Below are positions 8,723 through 17,586 of a stretch of 64,000 nucleotides of DNA, piece by piece. Under the pieces are notes generated by a model. That model was given only the letters and a program-made list of their open reading frames with translations, had not been told where the DNA came from and made no database searches. Each line of letters starts with the position of its first letter. Position 1 is the stretch's first letter. The DNA lies in the NCBI RefSeq assembly GCF_019655435.1, contig NZ_BPFH01000002.1:1-64000 (forward strand), read 5' to 3'. Origin of the DNA: Jannaschia pagri. Lineage in GTDB: Bacteria > Pseudomonadota > Alphaproteobacteria > Rhodobacterales > Rhodobacteraceae. The translations under genes were made by a program, and so were the position numbers.

Positions 8723-10000
8723 ATGATCACACGTCGCAACCTACTGAAAACCTCAGGTGCCGCGGGCCTTACGCTGGCCGCAGGCGGCCTCGCCGCCCCC
8801 GCAATTGCCCAAGGCGCGCGGATCAAGGTTGGCTATGTCAGCCCGCAGTCGGGCCCGCTGGCGGCCTTCTCGGAGGCGGACCAATTCATCCTGGACGCCT
8901 TTGCCGGATCCGACGCTGGGGCGAACTTTGAGGTCATCGTCAAGGACAGCCAGTCCAATTCAAACCGGGCCGCCGACGTGGCGAGCGAGTTGATCATCGA
9001 CGACGGCGTGGACCTTATGCTCGTCGCCTCCACCCCAGAGACGACGAACCCGGTCGCCACGACCTGCGAGGCCGAAGAGGTGCCCTGCATCTCGACCGTG
9101 GCGCCCTGGCAGCCCTATTTCATCGGTCAACAAGGCAACCCCGGTGACCCCGGCTCGTGGGAGCGGTTCTATTACAGCTACCACTTCTTCTGGGGCCTGG
9201 AGGATGTGATTTCGGTCTTCACCTCCATGTGGAACCAATTGTCGACGAACAAACAGGTTGGCGGGCTGTTCCCGAACGACGGCGACGGCAATGCCTGGGG
9301 GGATCCGAACGTGGGCTTCCCCCCTGTCCTTGCCGACCAAGGGTTCGGGCTGACCGATCCTGGTCCGTACCAGAACCTCACCGATGACTACTCCGCCCAG
9401 ATCAACGCCTTCCGGTCGAACAACGTCGAGATCGTCACTGGCGTGCCGATCCCGCCCGATTTCACCACCTTCTGGACCCAGGCCAAACAGCAGGGCTTCA
9501 CGCCCAAGGCGGCCTCCATCGGCAAAGCGATCCTGTTCCCGCAGGCCGTCGAGGCGCTCGGCGACACCGGCCATAACCTCAGCTCCGAGGTCTGGTGGTC
9601 GCCGTCGCACCCCTTCACCTCCTCCGTGACGGGTCAAAGCGCCGCCGATGTGGCCGCCGGTTTCACGGCCGCGACGGGGCGGCAGTGGACGCAGCCGATT
9701 GGCTTTGTCCATGCGCTCTTCGAGATGGCCGCGAACGTCATGGGTCGTGTGTCTGACAGTGGCGACCCCGATGCCGTAGCCGAGGCGATTGCCGCCACCC
9801 AGTTAGACAGTTTGGTCGGTCGGATCGCTTTCGACGGCGCGGGTCTGCCGCCCTTTGCCGCGGCCAATGTCGCCAAGACGCCGCTTGTGGGTGGCCAATG
9901 GCGGCTGCGCGACGGCGGAGGCTACGACCTTGTGATCGTGGATAATTCCGACCAGCCGGACATCCCGACCGGCGGCGTCATGGAAGAAATCACCGCCTGA
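8723..10000 (+). CDS. ABC transporter periplasmic substrate-binding protein (LIV type)
   Basis: A 425-residue type I periplasmic binding protein of the Leu/Ile/Val (Peripla_BP_6) class. It has a twin-arginine signal (TRRNLLKTSGAAG, cleavage after AIAQ), so export is probably through Tat. The mature start RIKVGYVSPQSGPLA is typical of the fold. The ATG at 8723 follows GGGAGGACGAACC and is preferred over a longer open frame beginning at 8507 inside the reductase gene. The ligand is unlikely to be an amino acid given the operon. An aromatic acid or phenolic compound feeding the downstream hydroxylase is the natural inference, as seen for many LIV-type systems in aromatic catabolic clusters. Confidence 0.92.
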   Translation: MITRRNLLKTSGAAGLTLAAGGLAAPAIAQGARIKVGYVSPQSGPLAAFSEADQFILDAFAGSDAGANFEVIVKDSQSNSNRAADVASELIIDDGVDLMLVASTPETTNPVATTCEAEEVPCISTVAPWQPYFIGQQGNPGDPGSWERFYYSYHFFWGLEDVISVFTSMWNQLSTNKQVGGLFPNDGDGNAWGDPNVGFPPVLADQGFGLTDPGPYQNLTDDYSAQINAFRSNNVEIVTGVPIPPDFTTFWTQAKQQGFTPKAASIGKAILFPQAVEALGDTGHNLSSEVWWSPSHPFTSSVTGQSAADVAAGFTAATGRQWTQPIGFVHALFEMAANVMGRVSDSGDPDAVAEAIAATQLDSLVGRIAFDGAGLPPFAAANVAKTPLVGGQWRLRDGGGYDLVIVDNSDQPDIPTGGVMEEITA

Positions 10001-10080
10001 TCCACGGGGCCGTTGCCACGCGGCACGGCCCATCCCCCTCATGGCCCGGATGCCCAGACGGCATCGGTCAAGGAACCGCT

Positions 10081-10800
10081 ATGTCCATTCTTGAACTGAA
10101 AAACGTGTCCAAAGCGTTCGGCCAACTCAAGGTGACCGATGACGTCAGCTTTGCGGTGCCCGAAGGACAGGCGCTGGGCATCATCGGGCCGAACGGGGCG
10201 GGCAAATCGACCCTGTTCAACCTGATCACCGGAAACCTGACGGCTGACACCGGGACGATCGCCTTTGAGGGCACGGACGTGACAAAGGTCCCGGCGATGC
10301 AGCGGTGCTTTGCTGGGGTCGGTCGGTCGTTCCAAATCCCGCAGCCCTTCGACAACCTGACGGTCTTCGAAAACCTGTTGGTCGCCGCCATGCACGGCCG
10401 CAACACCAATCAGGCGGCGGTGGAACAGGCCTGTGCTGACATCCTGCTCCAGACGGAACTGATGCCCGTCGCAAATGCGCCCGCCTCCGGTCTTTCGCTG
10501 TTGCAACGCAAACGGTTGGAGATGGCGCGCGCGCTCGCCACGGATCCGAAGCTGTTGCTCCTGGATGAAATCGCCGGAGGGCTGACCGACGCAGAATGCG
10601 TGGCCCTGATCGACACGATCAAATCGATCCACGCGCGCGGTGTGACCATCATCTGGATCGAACATGTCCTGCACGCCCTGACCAGTGTGGTGGAACGCCT
10701 TCTGGTGCTCGACTTCGGCAAGGTCATCGGCATCGGCGCACCGGACGAAATCCTGAACCGCCAGGATGTGCGCGAGATCTATTTGGGGATCGACGTATGA
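10081..10800 (+). CDS. ABC transporter ATPase, LivG type
   Basis: A 239-residue ATP-binding subunit. The Walker A GPNGAGKST lies at about residues 37-45 and the Walker B LLLDEIAGGL at about 158-167. The signature region reads LSLLQRKRLEMARAL, the LivG-type variant that departs from LSGGQ. The C-terminal ITIWIEHV-like switch region (TIIWIEHVLHAL) is also LivG-like. It is followed by the second ATPase with a 4-base ATGA overlap. The pair should form the cytoplasmic motor for the LivH/LivM-type permeases encoded next. Confidence 0.95.
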   Translation: MSILELKNVSKAFGQLKVTDDVSFAVPEGQALGIIGPNGAGKSTLFNLITGNLTADTGTIAFEGTDVTKVPAMQRCFAGVGRSFQIPQPFDNLTVFENLLVAAMHGRNTNQAAVEQACADILLQTELMPVANAPASGLSLLQRKRLEMARALATDPKLLLLDEIAGGLTDAECVALIDTIKSIHARGVTIIWIEHVLHALTSVVERLLVLDFGKVIGIGAPDEILNRQDVREIYLGIDV

Positions 10801-11504
10801 GCCTTCTGACAACCACAGGGCTGACGGCCCACTACGGCGATTTCCAAGCCCTGTTCGGGGTCGATATCGCCCTGAACGAGGGTGAGACGATTGCCATCAT
10901 CGGCGCGAACGGCGCGGGCAAGACCACGCTGATGCGCTCCATCTCGGGCGTTTTGCAGAACGGGCCCGAGATGATCACGCTGAGCGGTCAGCCGATTGGC
11001 GGCCTGAGCGCGGACCAGATCCTGCCCCTGGGCCTCGCCATGGTGCCGGAAGGGCGACGGCTCTTCCCATCCCTCAGCGTCGAGGAGAACCTTCTGATTG
11101 GCACCTACGGCCGGAAAGTCGACGGCTATTGGTCGTTGGAGGCGATCTACGATCTGTTCCCTATCCTGGCCGAACGCCGCAACAACCCGGGCACCGCACT
11201 GTCGGGCGGGCAGCAACAGATGGTGGCCATTGGCCGGGCCCTGATGTCGAACCCCAAGGTTCTGCTCTGCGATGAGATCAGCCTCGGCCTCGCCCCAGTG
11301 GTGATCAAGGACATCTACGCCGCCGTCCCCAAGATCCAGGCCAGCGGTGCCAGTTTGATCGTGGTCGAGCAAGACATTGGCCAAGCCATGAAAGTGGCCG
11401 ACCGCGTCTACTGCATGATGGAGGGGCGGGTGACGCTGGAAGGCACGCCCGACAGCTTCAGTCGCAATGACATCCACGCCGCCTATTTCGGAGTGAGCGC
11501 ATGA
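10797..11504 (+). CDS. ABC transporter ATPase, LivF type
   Basis: A 235-residue ATP-binding subunit. It has a Walker A GANGAGKTT near residue 37, a canonical signature LSGGQQQMVAIGRAL near 137, and the LivF motif LLCDEISLGLAPVV as Walker B. Its ATG overlaps the stop of the LivG-type gene (ATGA), and its own stop overlaps the next ATG in the same way, so the four cytoplasmic and membrane components are translationally coupled. The partner and substrate inference is as for the operon as a whole. Confidence 0.95.
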   Translation: MSLLTTTGLTAHYGDFQALFGVDIALNEGETIAIIGANGAGKTTLMRSISGVLQNGPEMITLSGQPIGGLSADQILPLGLAMVPEGRRLFPSLSVEENLLIGTYGRKVDGYWSLEAIYDLFPILAERRNNPGTALSGGQQQMVAIGRALMSNPKVLLCDEISLGLAPVVIKDIYAAVPKIQASGASLIVVEQDIGQAMKVADRVYCMMEGRVTLEGTPDSFSRNDIHAAYFGVSA

Positions 11505-12364
11505 TCTGGCTCGATACACTTGTTCAGGGCATCCTGCTCGGGGGGCTCTATGCCCTTTTTGCTGCGGGGCTGAGCCTCGTTTTCGGGATCATGCGTCTGG
11601 TCAACCTGGCCCATGGCGATCTGATCGTGATGGCCGCCTATCTGATCCTCCTGCTTGTCACGCTCCTGGGCCTGTCGCCCTTTGTGGCCGCCGCAATCGC
11701 CGCGCCGCTGATGTATCTGATCGGCTGGGGACTGCAGAAGCACCTGCTGAACCGGACCCTCGGCACGGATATCTTGCCGCCGCTTTTGGTCACTTTCGGC
11801 CTGTCCATTGCACTACAAAACGCCCTGCTGGAGGGGTTCAGCGCCGACAGCCAACGCCTGCCCACGGGCGAAATTTCGACGGCGTCGGTTGATCTTGGGG
11901 TCATGACGGTTGGTGTCCTGCCGCTGCTGACGTTTGGATCTGCTGTGGCCGTGATCGTGGGGCTGAACCAGCTCTTCTATCGGACCGAGCTTGGCCGCGC
12001 CTTCCGCGCCACATCCGACGATCCGACCACGGCGAGCCTTATGGGCATCCGCCCGAGCGACATCTTTGCCAAGGCCACCGCCATCGCGATGCTCGTGGTG
12101 ACCTTGGCCGCGCTCTACCTCGGGATGCGCTCCAACTTTGATCCCAACATCGGTCCGGCGCGCCTGATCTATGCGTTTCAAGCGGTGATCATCGGCGGGC
12201 TGGGCAGCCTATGGGGCACGCTTGCCGGGGGGATCATCATTGGCCTCGCCCAGACTATCGGCGCCGCGATCAACCCCGAATGGCAGATCCTGGCAGGCCA
12301 CGTCGCCTTCCTGATCGTCCTTTTGCTCCGCCCCCGCGGCCTCTTTCCAAGGGCTTTTGACTGA
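11501..12364 (+). CDS. ABC transporter permease, LivH type
   Basis: A 287-residue inner-membrane permease with about eight hydrophobic segments. The family start LVQGILLGGLYALFAAGLSLVFG and the MRLVNLAHGDL motif (about residues 29-39) are diagnostic for LivH-type subunits. The C-terminal region GGLGSLWGTLAGG (about 228-240) contains the coupling EAA-like loop. Its start overlaps the upstream ATPase by 4 bases, and its last base is shared with the start of the next permease (TGATG). Confidence 0.94.
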   Translation: MIWLDTLVQGILLGGLYALFAAGLSLVFGIMRLVNLAHGDLIVMAAYLILLLVTLLGLSPFVAAAIAAPLMYLIGWGLQKHLLNRTLGTDILPPLLVTFGLSIALQNALLEGFSADSQRLPTGEISTASVDLGVMTVGVLPLLTFGSAVAVIVGLNQLFYRTELGRAFRATSDDPTTASLMGIRPSDIFAKATAIAMLVVTLAALYLGMRSNFDPNIGPARLIYAFQAVIIGGLGSLWGTLAGGIIIGLAQTIGAAINPEWQILAGHVAFLIVLLLRPRGLFPRAFD

Positions 12365-13440
12365 TGACCACGCAGACGCAAACCCCCGCCTATGTCGTCA
12401 CGACGCAAACCAAGGCGTCACAGATAACCGCCGTCGCCGCCTGTGCCTTGCTCGCCGCTCTTGTCTTGCTTCCCTTCGTGGCGGGTCGTGGCCTGATCCA
12501 GGATTTGTTCTTCGTCCTAACCATGCTGGTTCTGGCGCAGTTCTGGAACCTGCTGGCGGGCTACGGCGGCATGGTGTCGATTGGTCAGCAGGCCTTCGTC
12601 GGGATGGGCGCCTATGCCATGTTCGGCGGCGTGATCCTGGCCGGGATTGATCCGATCCCAGCGATCCTGCTGGGGGGCGTTGCGGCCCTGATCGTAGCCA
12701 TCCCGACGGCCTTCTTCGCCTTCCGCTTGCAGGGACCCTACTTTGCCATCGGCACCTGGGTCATCGCCGAGGTGATGCGCCTGATCATGGCGCAGACGCA
12801 GTCCTTGGGCGGTGGCACCGGCACCTCCCTCCCCAGGGCTGCCACGCGCGAGATGTGGGCGACGGAGTGGATTGCGGAGCTGTTCGACGTCCGCAACTCG
12901 GCCGCCCGGGACATCCTGACCTATTGGCTGGCGCTCGCGCTCGCCGCCGCCTCCATCGCCGCGATCTATGCCCTGCTGCGGTCGAAGCCCGGCCTTGCCC
13001 TGTCGGCGGTACGCGACAACCCCGAGGCCGCTAAATCCGTGGGCGTGGACGCGGGGCGCATGAAATGGGTCGTGTTCCTGTCCTCGGCTTTCGGCACCGG
13101 CCTCGCAGGCGCCCTGATCTATGTGCAGAAGGCCCGGATCAGCCCGGATGCTGCCTTCAGCGTCACCGACTGGACGGCCTATGTCCTCTTCATCGTGATC
13201 ATCGGCGGCATTGGCACCATCGAAGGGCCGATCATCGGGGTGATCATCTTCTTCCTGCTGCAATCCCTGCTGGCCGATTTCGGCAGCTGGTACCTCTTCA
13301 CCCTCGGGATCATCGGTATCCTGGTGATGCTGATCGCCCCACGCGGCCTTTGGGGCCTGATCACCGACAAGACCGGCATTCAGCTCTTCCCCGTCCGCAG
13401 ACGGCTGAGCGGCGGCACCCAAGACACATCCGACACATGA
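12364..13440 (+). CDS. ABC transporter permease, LivM type
   Basis: A 358-residue permease, the larger LivM-type partner of the preceding subunit. It has roughly ten hydrophobic segments, the motif FWNLLAGYGGMVSIGQQAFVG (about 61-81) split here by family convention around NLLAGYGG and SIGQQAF, and a C-terminal IIGGIGTIEGPIIG segment. The last 20 residues are a polar tail. A 30-base gap with GGAGGAG precedes the monooxygenase gene, so the operon continues into catabolism. Confidence 0.93.
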   Translation: MTTQTQTPAYVVTTQTKASQITAVAACALLAALVLLPFVAGRGLIQDLFFVLTMLVLAQFWNLLAGYGGMVSIGQQAFVGMGAYAMFGGVILAGIDPIPAILLGGVAALIVAIPTAFFAFRLQGPYFAIGTWVIAEVMRLIMAQTQSLGGGTGTSLPRAATREMWATEWIAELFDVRNSAARDILTYWLALALAAASIAAIYALLRSKPGLALSAVRDNPEAAKSVGVDAGRMKWVVFLSSAFGTGLAGALIYVQKARISPDAAFSVTDWTAYVLFIVIIGGIGTIEGPIIGVIIFFLLQSLLADFGSWYLFTLGIIGILVMLIAPRGLWGLITDKTGIQLFPVRRRLSGGTQDTSDT

Positions 13441-13470
13441 GACATTCCAAGACGTCCGGAGGAGACATCC

Positions 13471-15228
13471 ATGGCTGAGATTGAGACAGACGTTCTGATC
13501 ATCGGAACGGGGCCTGCGGGGTCAGCGACCGCCGCGCTCCTGTCGTCCTATGGGATCGAGAACATGGCGATCAATCGCTATCGTTGGCTGGCCAACACGC
13601 CGCGTGCCCATATCACCAACCAGCGCACGATGGAGGTGCTGCGCGACCTGGGTCACGACGTCGAGGAGCAGGCCTATCTAAATGCCGCGCACCAAGACCT
13701 GATGGGCGAGAACGTCTTCTGCGAAAGCCTCGCGGGCGAAGAAATTGGCCGCATGAAAAGCTGGGGCAACCATCCCCTGTCCAAGGCCGAACATCTGCTG
13801 TCGAGCCCGACAATGATGAACGACCTGCCCCAGACCTTCATGGAGCCGATCCTATTTAACACCGCCTGTAAGCGGGGCACCCAGGCGCGGATGAGCACGG
13901 AATACATCAGCCACGAACAGGACGAGGCAGGCGTGACCACCACCTGTCGCGACCGCCTGTCCGGGCGGGAATTCCAAATCCGGTCAAAGTACCTGATTGG
14001 CGCGGACGGCGGCAGCTCCAAGGTTGCCGAACACTGCGGTCTGCCGTTCGAAGGGCAGATGGGCGTGGGCGGGTCCATGAACATCGTGTTCCGTGCGGAC
14101 CTGTCCAAATACGTCGCGCACCGGCCCTCGGTTCTCTACTGGGTGATGCAGCCCGGATCGAACGTCGGCGGCATCGGCATGGGCCTTGTGCGCATGGTCC
14201 GCCCCTGGAACGAATGGCTGATCGTCTGGGGCTACGACATCAACGAAAAACCGCCTGTCGTGGACGAGGCCTTGGCGACGCAGGTCGCGCAGCAGTTGGT
14301 TGGCGATCCGGAGCTTGAGATCGAGTTGCTCAGCGCGAACACCTGGACCGTGAACAACATGTACGCCACGCACATGCAGAAGGACCGTGTGTTCATCATG
14401 GGCGACGCGGCCCATCGCCATCCGCCGTCGAACGGGCTTGGGTCGAACACCTCCATCCAGGACGGCTTCAACCTCGCTTGGAAGCTGGCCGCTGTGATCA
14501 AGGGCGAAGCCGGGGGCGCCCTGCTCGATAGCTACAGCGTGGAGCGCGCACCGGTGGCGAAACAGATCGTGACCCGCGCCAACCAATCCATCGGAGAGTT
14601 TGGCCCGATCTTCGAAAGCCTGGGCATGACCGGCGGCTCAGACCACGCAGTCATCAAAAGCAACATGGACGCCCGCTGCGACACTGGTCCAAGCGCCGAG
14701 AAACAGCGCGAAGCCATCCGAGAGGCCATCGCCTTCAAGAAGTATGAGTTCGACGCCCACGGCGTTGAAATGAATCAACGGTACAAATCCGCAGCAGTCG
14801 TGACCGATGGTCAGATGGAACCGGCCTTCGAGTTGGACGCGGAACTGCACTACCAACCCACCACCTGGCCCGGAGCACGCCTGCCGCATGTTTGGGTCTT
14901 TGACCATGACACGGGCGCCCAGGTGTCGACCCTCGACCTCTGCGGACGGGGTCAGTTCACTGTGCTGACCGGTATCGGGGGCGAAGCTTGGGGCAAGGCT
15001 GCAGACGCCATCAGCGCCGAGATGGGCGTACCCCTGCGCGTGCATGTGATCGGCCCACGCCAGACCTACGTCGATCATGCCGGCGATTGGGCCCGCGCGA
15101 GCGAGATCGGCGATACCGGGTGCCTGCTGGTCCGCCCGGACCAGCATGTGGCCTGGCGCGTCGAGGACATGGCCGATGATCCGCAAGCAGACCTGAAACG
15201 CGCGCTCACCGCCATCTTGGCGCGCTAG
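13471..15228 (+). CDS. FAD aromatic hydroxylase, TfdB-like
   Basis: A 585-residue class A flavoprotein monooxygenase. The N-terminal ADP-binding GTGPAGSATAALL (about residues 12-24), the internal DG region KYLIGADGGSS (about 171-181) and the GD motif FIMGDAAHRHPPSNGLGSN (about 308-326) are all intact. The overall pattern (PRAHITNQRTMEVLRDLG, VAHRPSVLYWV, EMNQRY) closely follows phenol hydroxylases of the 2,4-dichlorophenol 6-monooxygenase type. It should use NAD(P)H and O2 to add an ortho hydroxyl to a phenol. With a hydroxyquinol-type dioxygenase next to it, plausible substrates are resorcinol or another dihydroxy- or substituted phenol; this is inferred. RBS GGAGGAGA precedes the ATG. Confidence 0.92.
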   Translation: MAEIETDVLIIGTGPAGSATAALLSSYGIENMAINRYRWLANTPRAHITNQRTMEVLRDLGHDVEEQAYLNAAHQDLMGENVFCESLAGEEIGRMKSWGNHPLSKAEHLLSSPTMMNDLPQTFMEPILFNTACKRGTQARMSTEYISHEQDEAGVTTTCRDRLSGREFQIRSKYLIGADGGSSKVAEHCGLPFEGQMGVGGSMNIVFRADLSKYVAHRPSVLYWVMQPGSNVGGIGMGLVRMVRPWNEWLIVWGYDINEKPPVVDEALATQVAQQLVGDPELEIELLSANTWTVNNMYATHMQKDRVFIMGDAAHRHPPSNGLGSNTSIQDGFNLAWKLAAVIKGEAGGALLDSYSVERAPVAKQIVTRANQSIGEFGPIFESLGMTGGSDHAVIKSNMDARCDTGPSAEKQREAIREAIAFKKYEFDAHGVEMNQRYKSAAVVTDGQMEPAFELDAELHYQPTTWPGARLPHVWVFDHDTGAQVSTLDLCGRGQFTVLTGIGGEAWGKAADAISAEMGVPLRVHVIGPRQTYVDHAGDWARASEIGDTGCLLVRPDQHVAWRVEDMADDPQADLKRALTAILAR

Positions 15229-15241
15229 AAAGGGGGCCAAG

Positions 15242-16084
15242 ATGACCAAGGAAAGCTACTTTACCGAAGACGGGTCGGCCGAGGCCGTGAATGCGCGCAT
15301 GGGCGACAACATCGACCCACGCCTGGCGGAGGTGATGGGATCATTGGTCCGTCACCTGCATGCCTTCGCAAAGGACATCGAGTTGAAGCCCGAGGAATGG
15401 GACCTCGCCATCGACTTCCTCACCCGCACGGGCCAGATTTGTTCACCCGAACGGCAGGAGTTCATCCTGCTCTCGGACACGCTGGGCTTTTCCATGTTGG
15501 TCGACGCGATCAACAATCGCCGCCCGTCCGGCGCGACCGAGAACACCGTCTTTGGCCCGTTCCACGTGGCCGATGCCCCAATCCGGCAGATGGGAGACAC
15601 CATCTGCCTCGACGGGAAAGGCGAGCCCTGCCTCTACGAGGGCCGCGTGGTGGACAAGGACGGGAGCCCGATCGAAGGGGCCACCGTCGATGTGTGGTCC
15701 GACAACGCGGATGGGTATTACGACGTCCAGCAACCCGATGTGCAGCCCAAGTTCAACAACCGCGGTCGGTTCATCACGGGCGCGGATGGCGCCTATAGCT
15801 TTGTGGGTATCAAGCCGGTGTCCTACCCAATCCCCGATGACGGGCCGGTGGGCCAAATGCTGGCGGCGCTGGATCGGCATCCGAACCGTCCAGCGCATCT
15901 GCACTTTCTCGTCACAGCGCCCGGCTATGAAAAGATCGTGACGCATATCTTCGATGGGGAAGACGAATGGCTCAGCTCAGATTCCGTCTTTGGCGTGAAG
16001 GAGTCGCTGATAGCGCCCTTTGAGCCTGCAAGCGGTGACACCAACTGGCGCGCCCCGTTTGACTTCGTGATGGTCAAGGCCTGA
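15242..16084 (+). CDS. Intradiol ring-cleavage dioxygenase, likely hydroxyquinol 1,2-dioxygenase
   Basis: A 280-residue non-heme Fe(III) enzyme. The N-terminal helical dimerisation domain (about 1-100) is followed by a beta-sandwich with the expected ligands: tyrosines in DGYYDVQQP (about 157-165) and SYPIPDDGPVG (about 195-205), and two histidines in PAHLHF (about 219-224). The family includes catechol, chlorocatechol and hydroxyquinol 1,2-dioxygenases. Placement in one operon with maleylacetate reductase favours hydroxyquinol, whose cleavage gives maleylacetate directly, because catechol cleavage would need muconate cycloisomerase genes that are absent here. The start follows AAAGGGGGCCAAG, 13 bases after the hydroxylase stop. 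Confidence 0.9.
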   Translation: MTKESYFTEDGSAEAVNARMGDNIDPRLAEVMGSLVRHLHAFAKDIELKPEEWDLAIDFLTRTGQICSPERQEFILLSDTLGFSMLVDAINNRRPSGATENTVFGPFHVADAPIRQMGDTICLDGKGEPCLYEGRVVDKDGSPIEGATVDVWSDNADGYYDVQQPDVQPKFNNRGRFITGADGAYSFVGIKPVSYPIPDDGPVGQMLAALDRHPNRPAHLHFLVTAPGYEKIVTHIFDGEDEWLSSDSVFGVKESLIAPFEPASGDTNWRAPFDFVMVKA

Positions 16085-16162
16085 GCCTGTTCGCGTCGCC
16101 TCGATCGCGATGGGCGCGTCCGTCTTGCCCATGGCAAGTCATGACGCTTGTCCCATCGCGGT

Positions 16163-16189
16163 CAGCACAGGGCTAGTGGCCCTGTGCTG
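16163..16189 (+). terminator. Perfect 11-bp hairpin after catabolic operon
   Basis: The arms CAGCACAGGGC and GCCCTGTGCTG surround a 5-base loop, 79 bases past the last catabolic stop codon. There is no uridine run after it, so it may be a transcript 3-prime end stabiliser or a Rho-dependent/processed end. Confidence 0.5.
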
Positions 16190-16635
16190 CCTCGTCCCAT
16201 TCCGTATCCAATGCCACGTCTATCGCATCGGTCAAGACGTGAGACAGCCTAAGAACCGATCATGCGCGCTCGACCGGACTGCGAGCATCGTCGCCCGAAC
16301 GCCGCACGTGGATCGGCCGTTGTTGAGCCCCCAGCCAGTAAAGACTTTTGGCTTTCTCAGTGAGTGAAGGACGCTCCAAAACCTGCCTTTGCACGCGGTC
16401 TCGCCGGGTCGACATCGGAGGTGGTTGCAATTGCGTGGTTGGTCGTGAAAACGACAGAGGCCTTGGTGCAGACAGTGTCTGGGCCGGATCCTCTGCCGCT
16501 GCCAACAGGAACTCGGCGTTGGGCAAGAGCAGTCGAGCGGCTCCCATTCAAAACAACAAACGCGGCGTGAAACCGGCCGCTGCACTCAGACTGGCGGCGC
16601 GCAGAACTACCCGCCTCACCGCCAACCAGTCCCCG
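16190..16635. other. Gene-free stretch between convergent operons
   Basis: Both strands contain only short frames with no recognisable motif. It separates the end of the catabolic operon from the end of the BKACE gene on the opposite strand. Confidence 0.4.
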
Positions 16636-17469
16636 TTAAGCTGCGTCCTGCAGGCCAAGGGTCCTACGCGCCTCTTGCCACGTCGCGACCGGCCGGTCGT
16701 ATTTGCGGCAAAGCTCAACCGTGCGCTGAACCAAGGCCGCGTTTGAGGGCGCCAAGGTTGTCTTGTCGAGGCGTATATTGTCTTCCAGCCCAGTGCGAGC
16801 GTGGCCACCTGCCTGGATCGACCATTCGTTCAGCGTGATCTGGTGGCGCCCAATACCCGCGGCGCACCATTCCGCCCCAGGGGCCAGACGCTCGACGGTT
16901 TTGATGTAATACTGGAACGTATCCAGATCCGCTGGCATGGCGTTTTTGACGCCCATAACGAACTGAATATACAGCTTGCCGTGGAGTTTTCCGGCCTGCG
17001 ACAGTGCGACCGCCTGGTGAATATGCGACAGGTCAAAGGCCTCGATCTCAGGCGTCACCTGGTGCGCTCGCATCTCGGAGGCGAGCCAATCGACCAAATC
17101 CGGCGGGTTCTCATAAACGCGCGTGGGGAAGTTGTTTGAGCCGACAGACAAGGACGCCATGTCTGGTCGAAGCGACAACATCGCGCCACGGGTCTTCCCG
17201 GCGCCCGACCGTCCCCCGGTCGAAAACTGCACGATCATTCCAGGGCAATGCTTGCGAAGCCCCTCTAGTAGCAATCCGAATGTCTCCGGGTCGCTGCTGG
17301 GCGATTCATCGTCATTGCGAACATGACAATGGGCGATGGTTGCACCCGCCTCGAACGCTTCGTGCGTGGACTCAACTTGTTCGGCCACGGTCACAGGTAC
17401 AGCCGGGTTGTCCGATTTGCGCGGCAGGGATCCCGTGATCGCAACGCAGATAATGCAAGGTTTTGACAT
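16636..17469 (-). CDS. BKACE (DUF849) beta-keto acid cleavage enzyme
   Basis: A 277-residue TIM-barrel enzyme of the BKACE family, founded by 3-keto-5-aminohexanoate cleavage enzyme. Members condense a beta-keto acid with acetyl-CoA, giving acetoacetate plus a shorter acyl-CoA, using a divalent metal. The zinc-binding HCHVR motif is at about residues 47-51, followed by FSTGG (about 85), SLSVGSNNF and the family motif EIEAFDLSHI. I prefer ATG 17469, with GGA seven bases upstream, to two upstream Met codons. Divergent from an IclR regulator and beside a 3-oxoadipate-producing operon, its substrate could be 3-oxoadipate (products succinyl-CoA and acetoacetate). That is a hypothesis, since specificity in this family varies widely. 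Confidence 0.88.
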   Translation of the reverse strand: MSKPCIICVAITGSLPRKSDNPAVPVTVAEQVESTHEAFEAGATIAHCHVRNDDESPSSDPETFGLLLEGLRKHCPGMIVQFSTGGRSGAGKTRGAMLSLRPDMASLSVGSNNFPTRVYENPPDLVDWLASEMRAHQVTPEIEAFDLSHIHQAVALSQAGKLHGKLYIQFVMGVKNAMPADLDTFQYYIKTVERLAPGAEWCAAGIGRHQITLNEWSIQAGGHARTGLEDNIRLDKTTLAPSNAALVQRTVELCRKYDRPVATWQEARRTLGLQDAA

Positions 17470-17538
17470 GTGACGTTCCATTCCTGGCTGCATGTGGCAA
17501 CCGGTCTAACCCAGTCGCCTGGGTAGACGCGAGCCATG

Positions 17539-17586
17539 TGTTCATATATTGAAGCTTGTTCATATAGCGAATACCTGCGTTCACAT
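17539..17586. promoter_or_regulatory. Three direct repeats in BKACE-IclR divergent promoter
   Basis: TGTTCATAT occurs at 17539-17547 and 17557-17565 (18-base phase), and a third close copy GTTCACAT lies at 17579-17586, running into the IclR start codon at 17585. Direct repeats of about 10 bases are typical of operators of the PcaR/PcaU/PobR group of IclR proteins. Regulation of both divergent genes is inferred. Confidence 0.6.

Noticed and set aside
13471-16084. Chlorinated aromatic degradation (tfd-type) pathway
   Set aside because: The hydroxylase resembles TfdB, but the chloromuconate cycloisomerase and dienelactone hydrolase genes needed for chlorocatechol degradation are absent, so the specific symbol was withheld.
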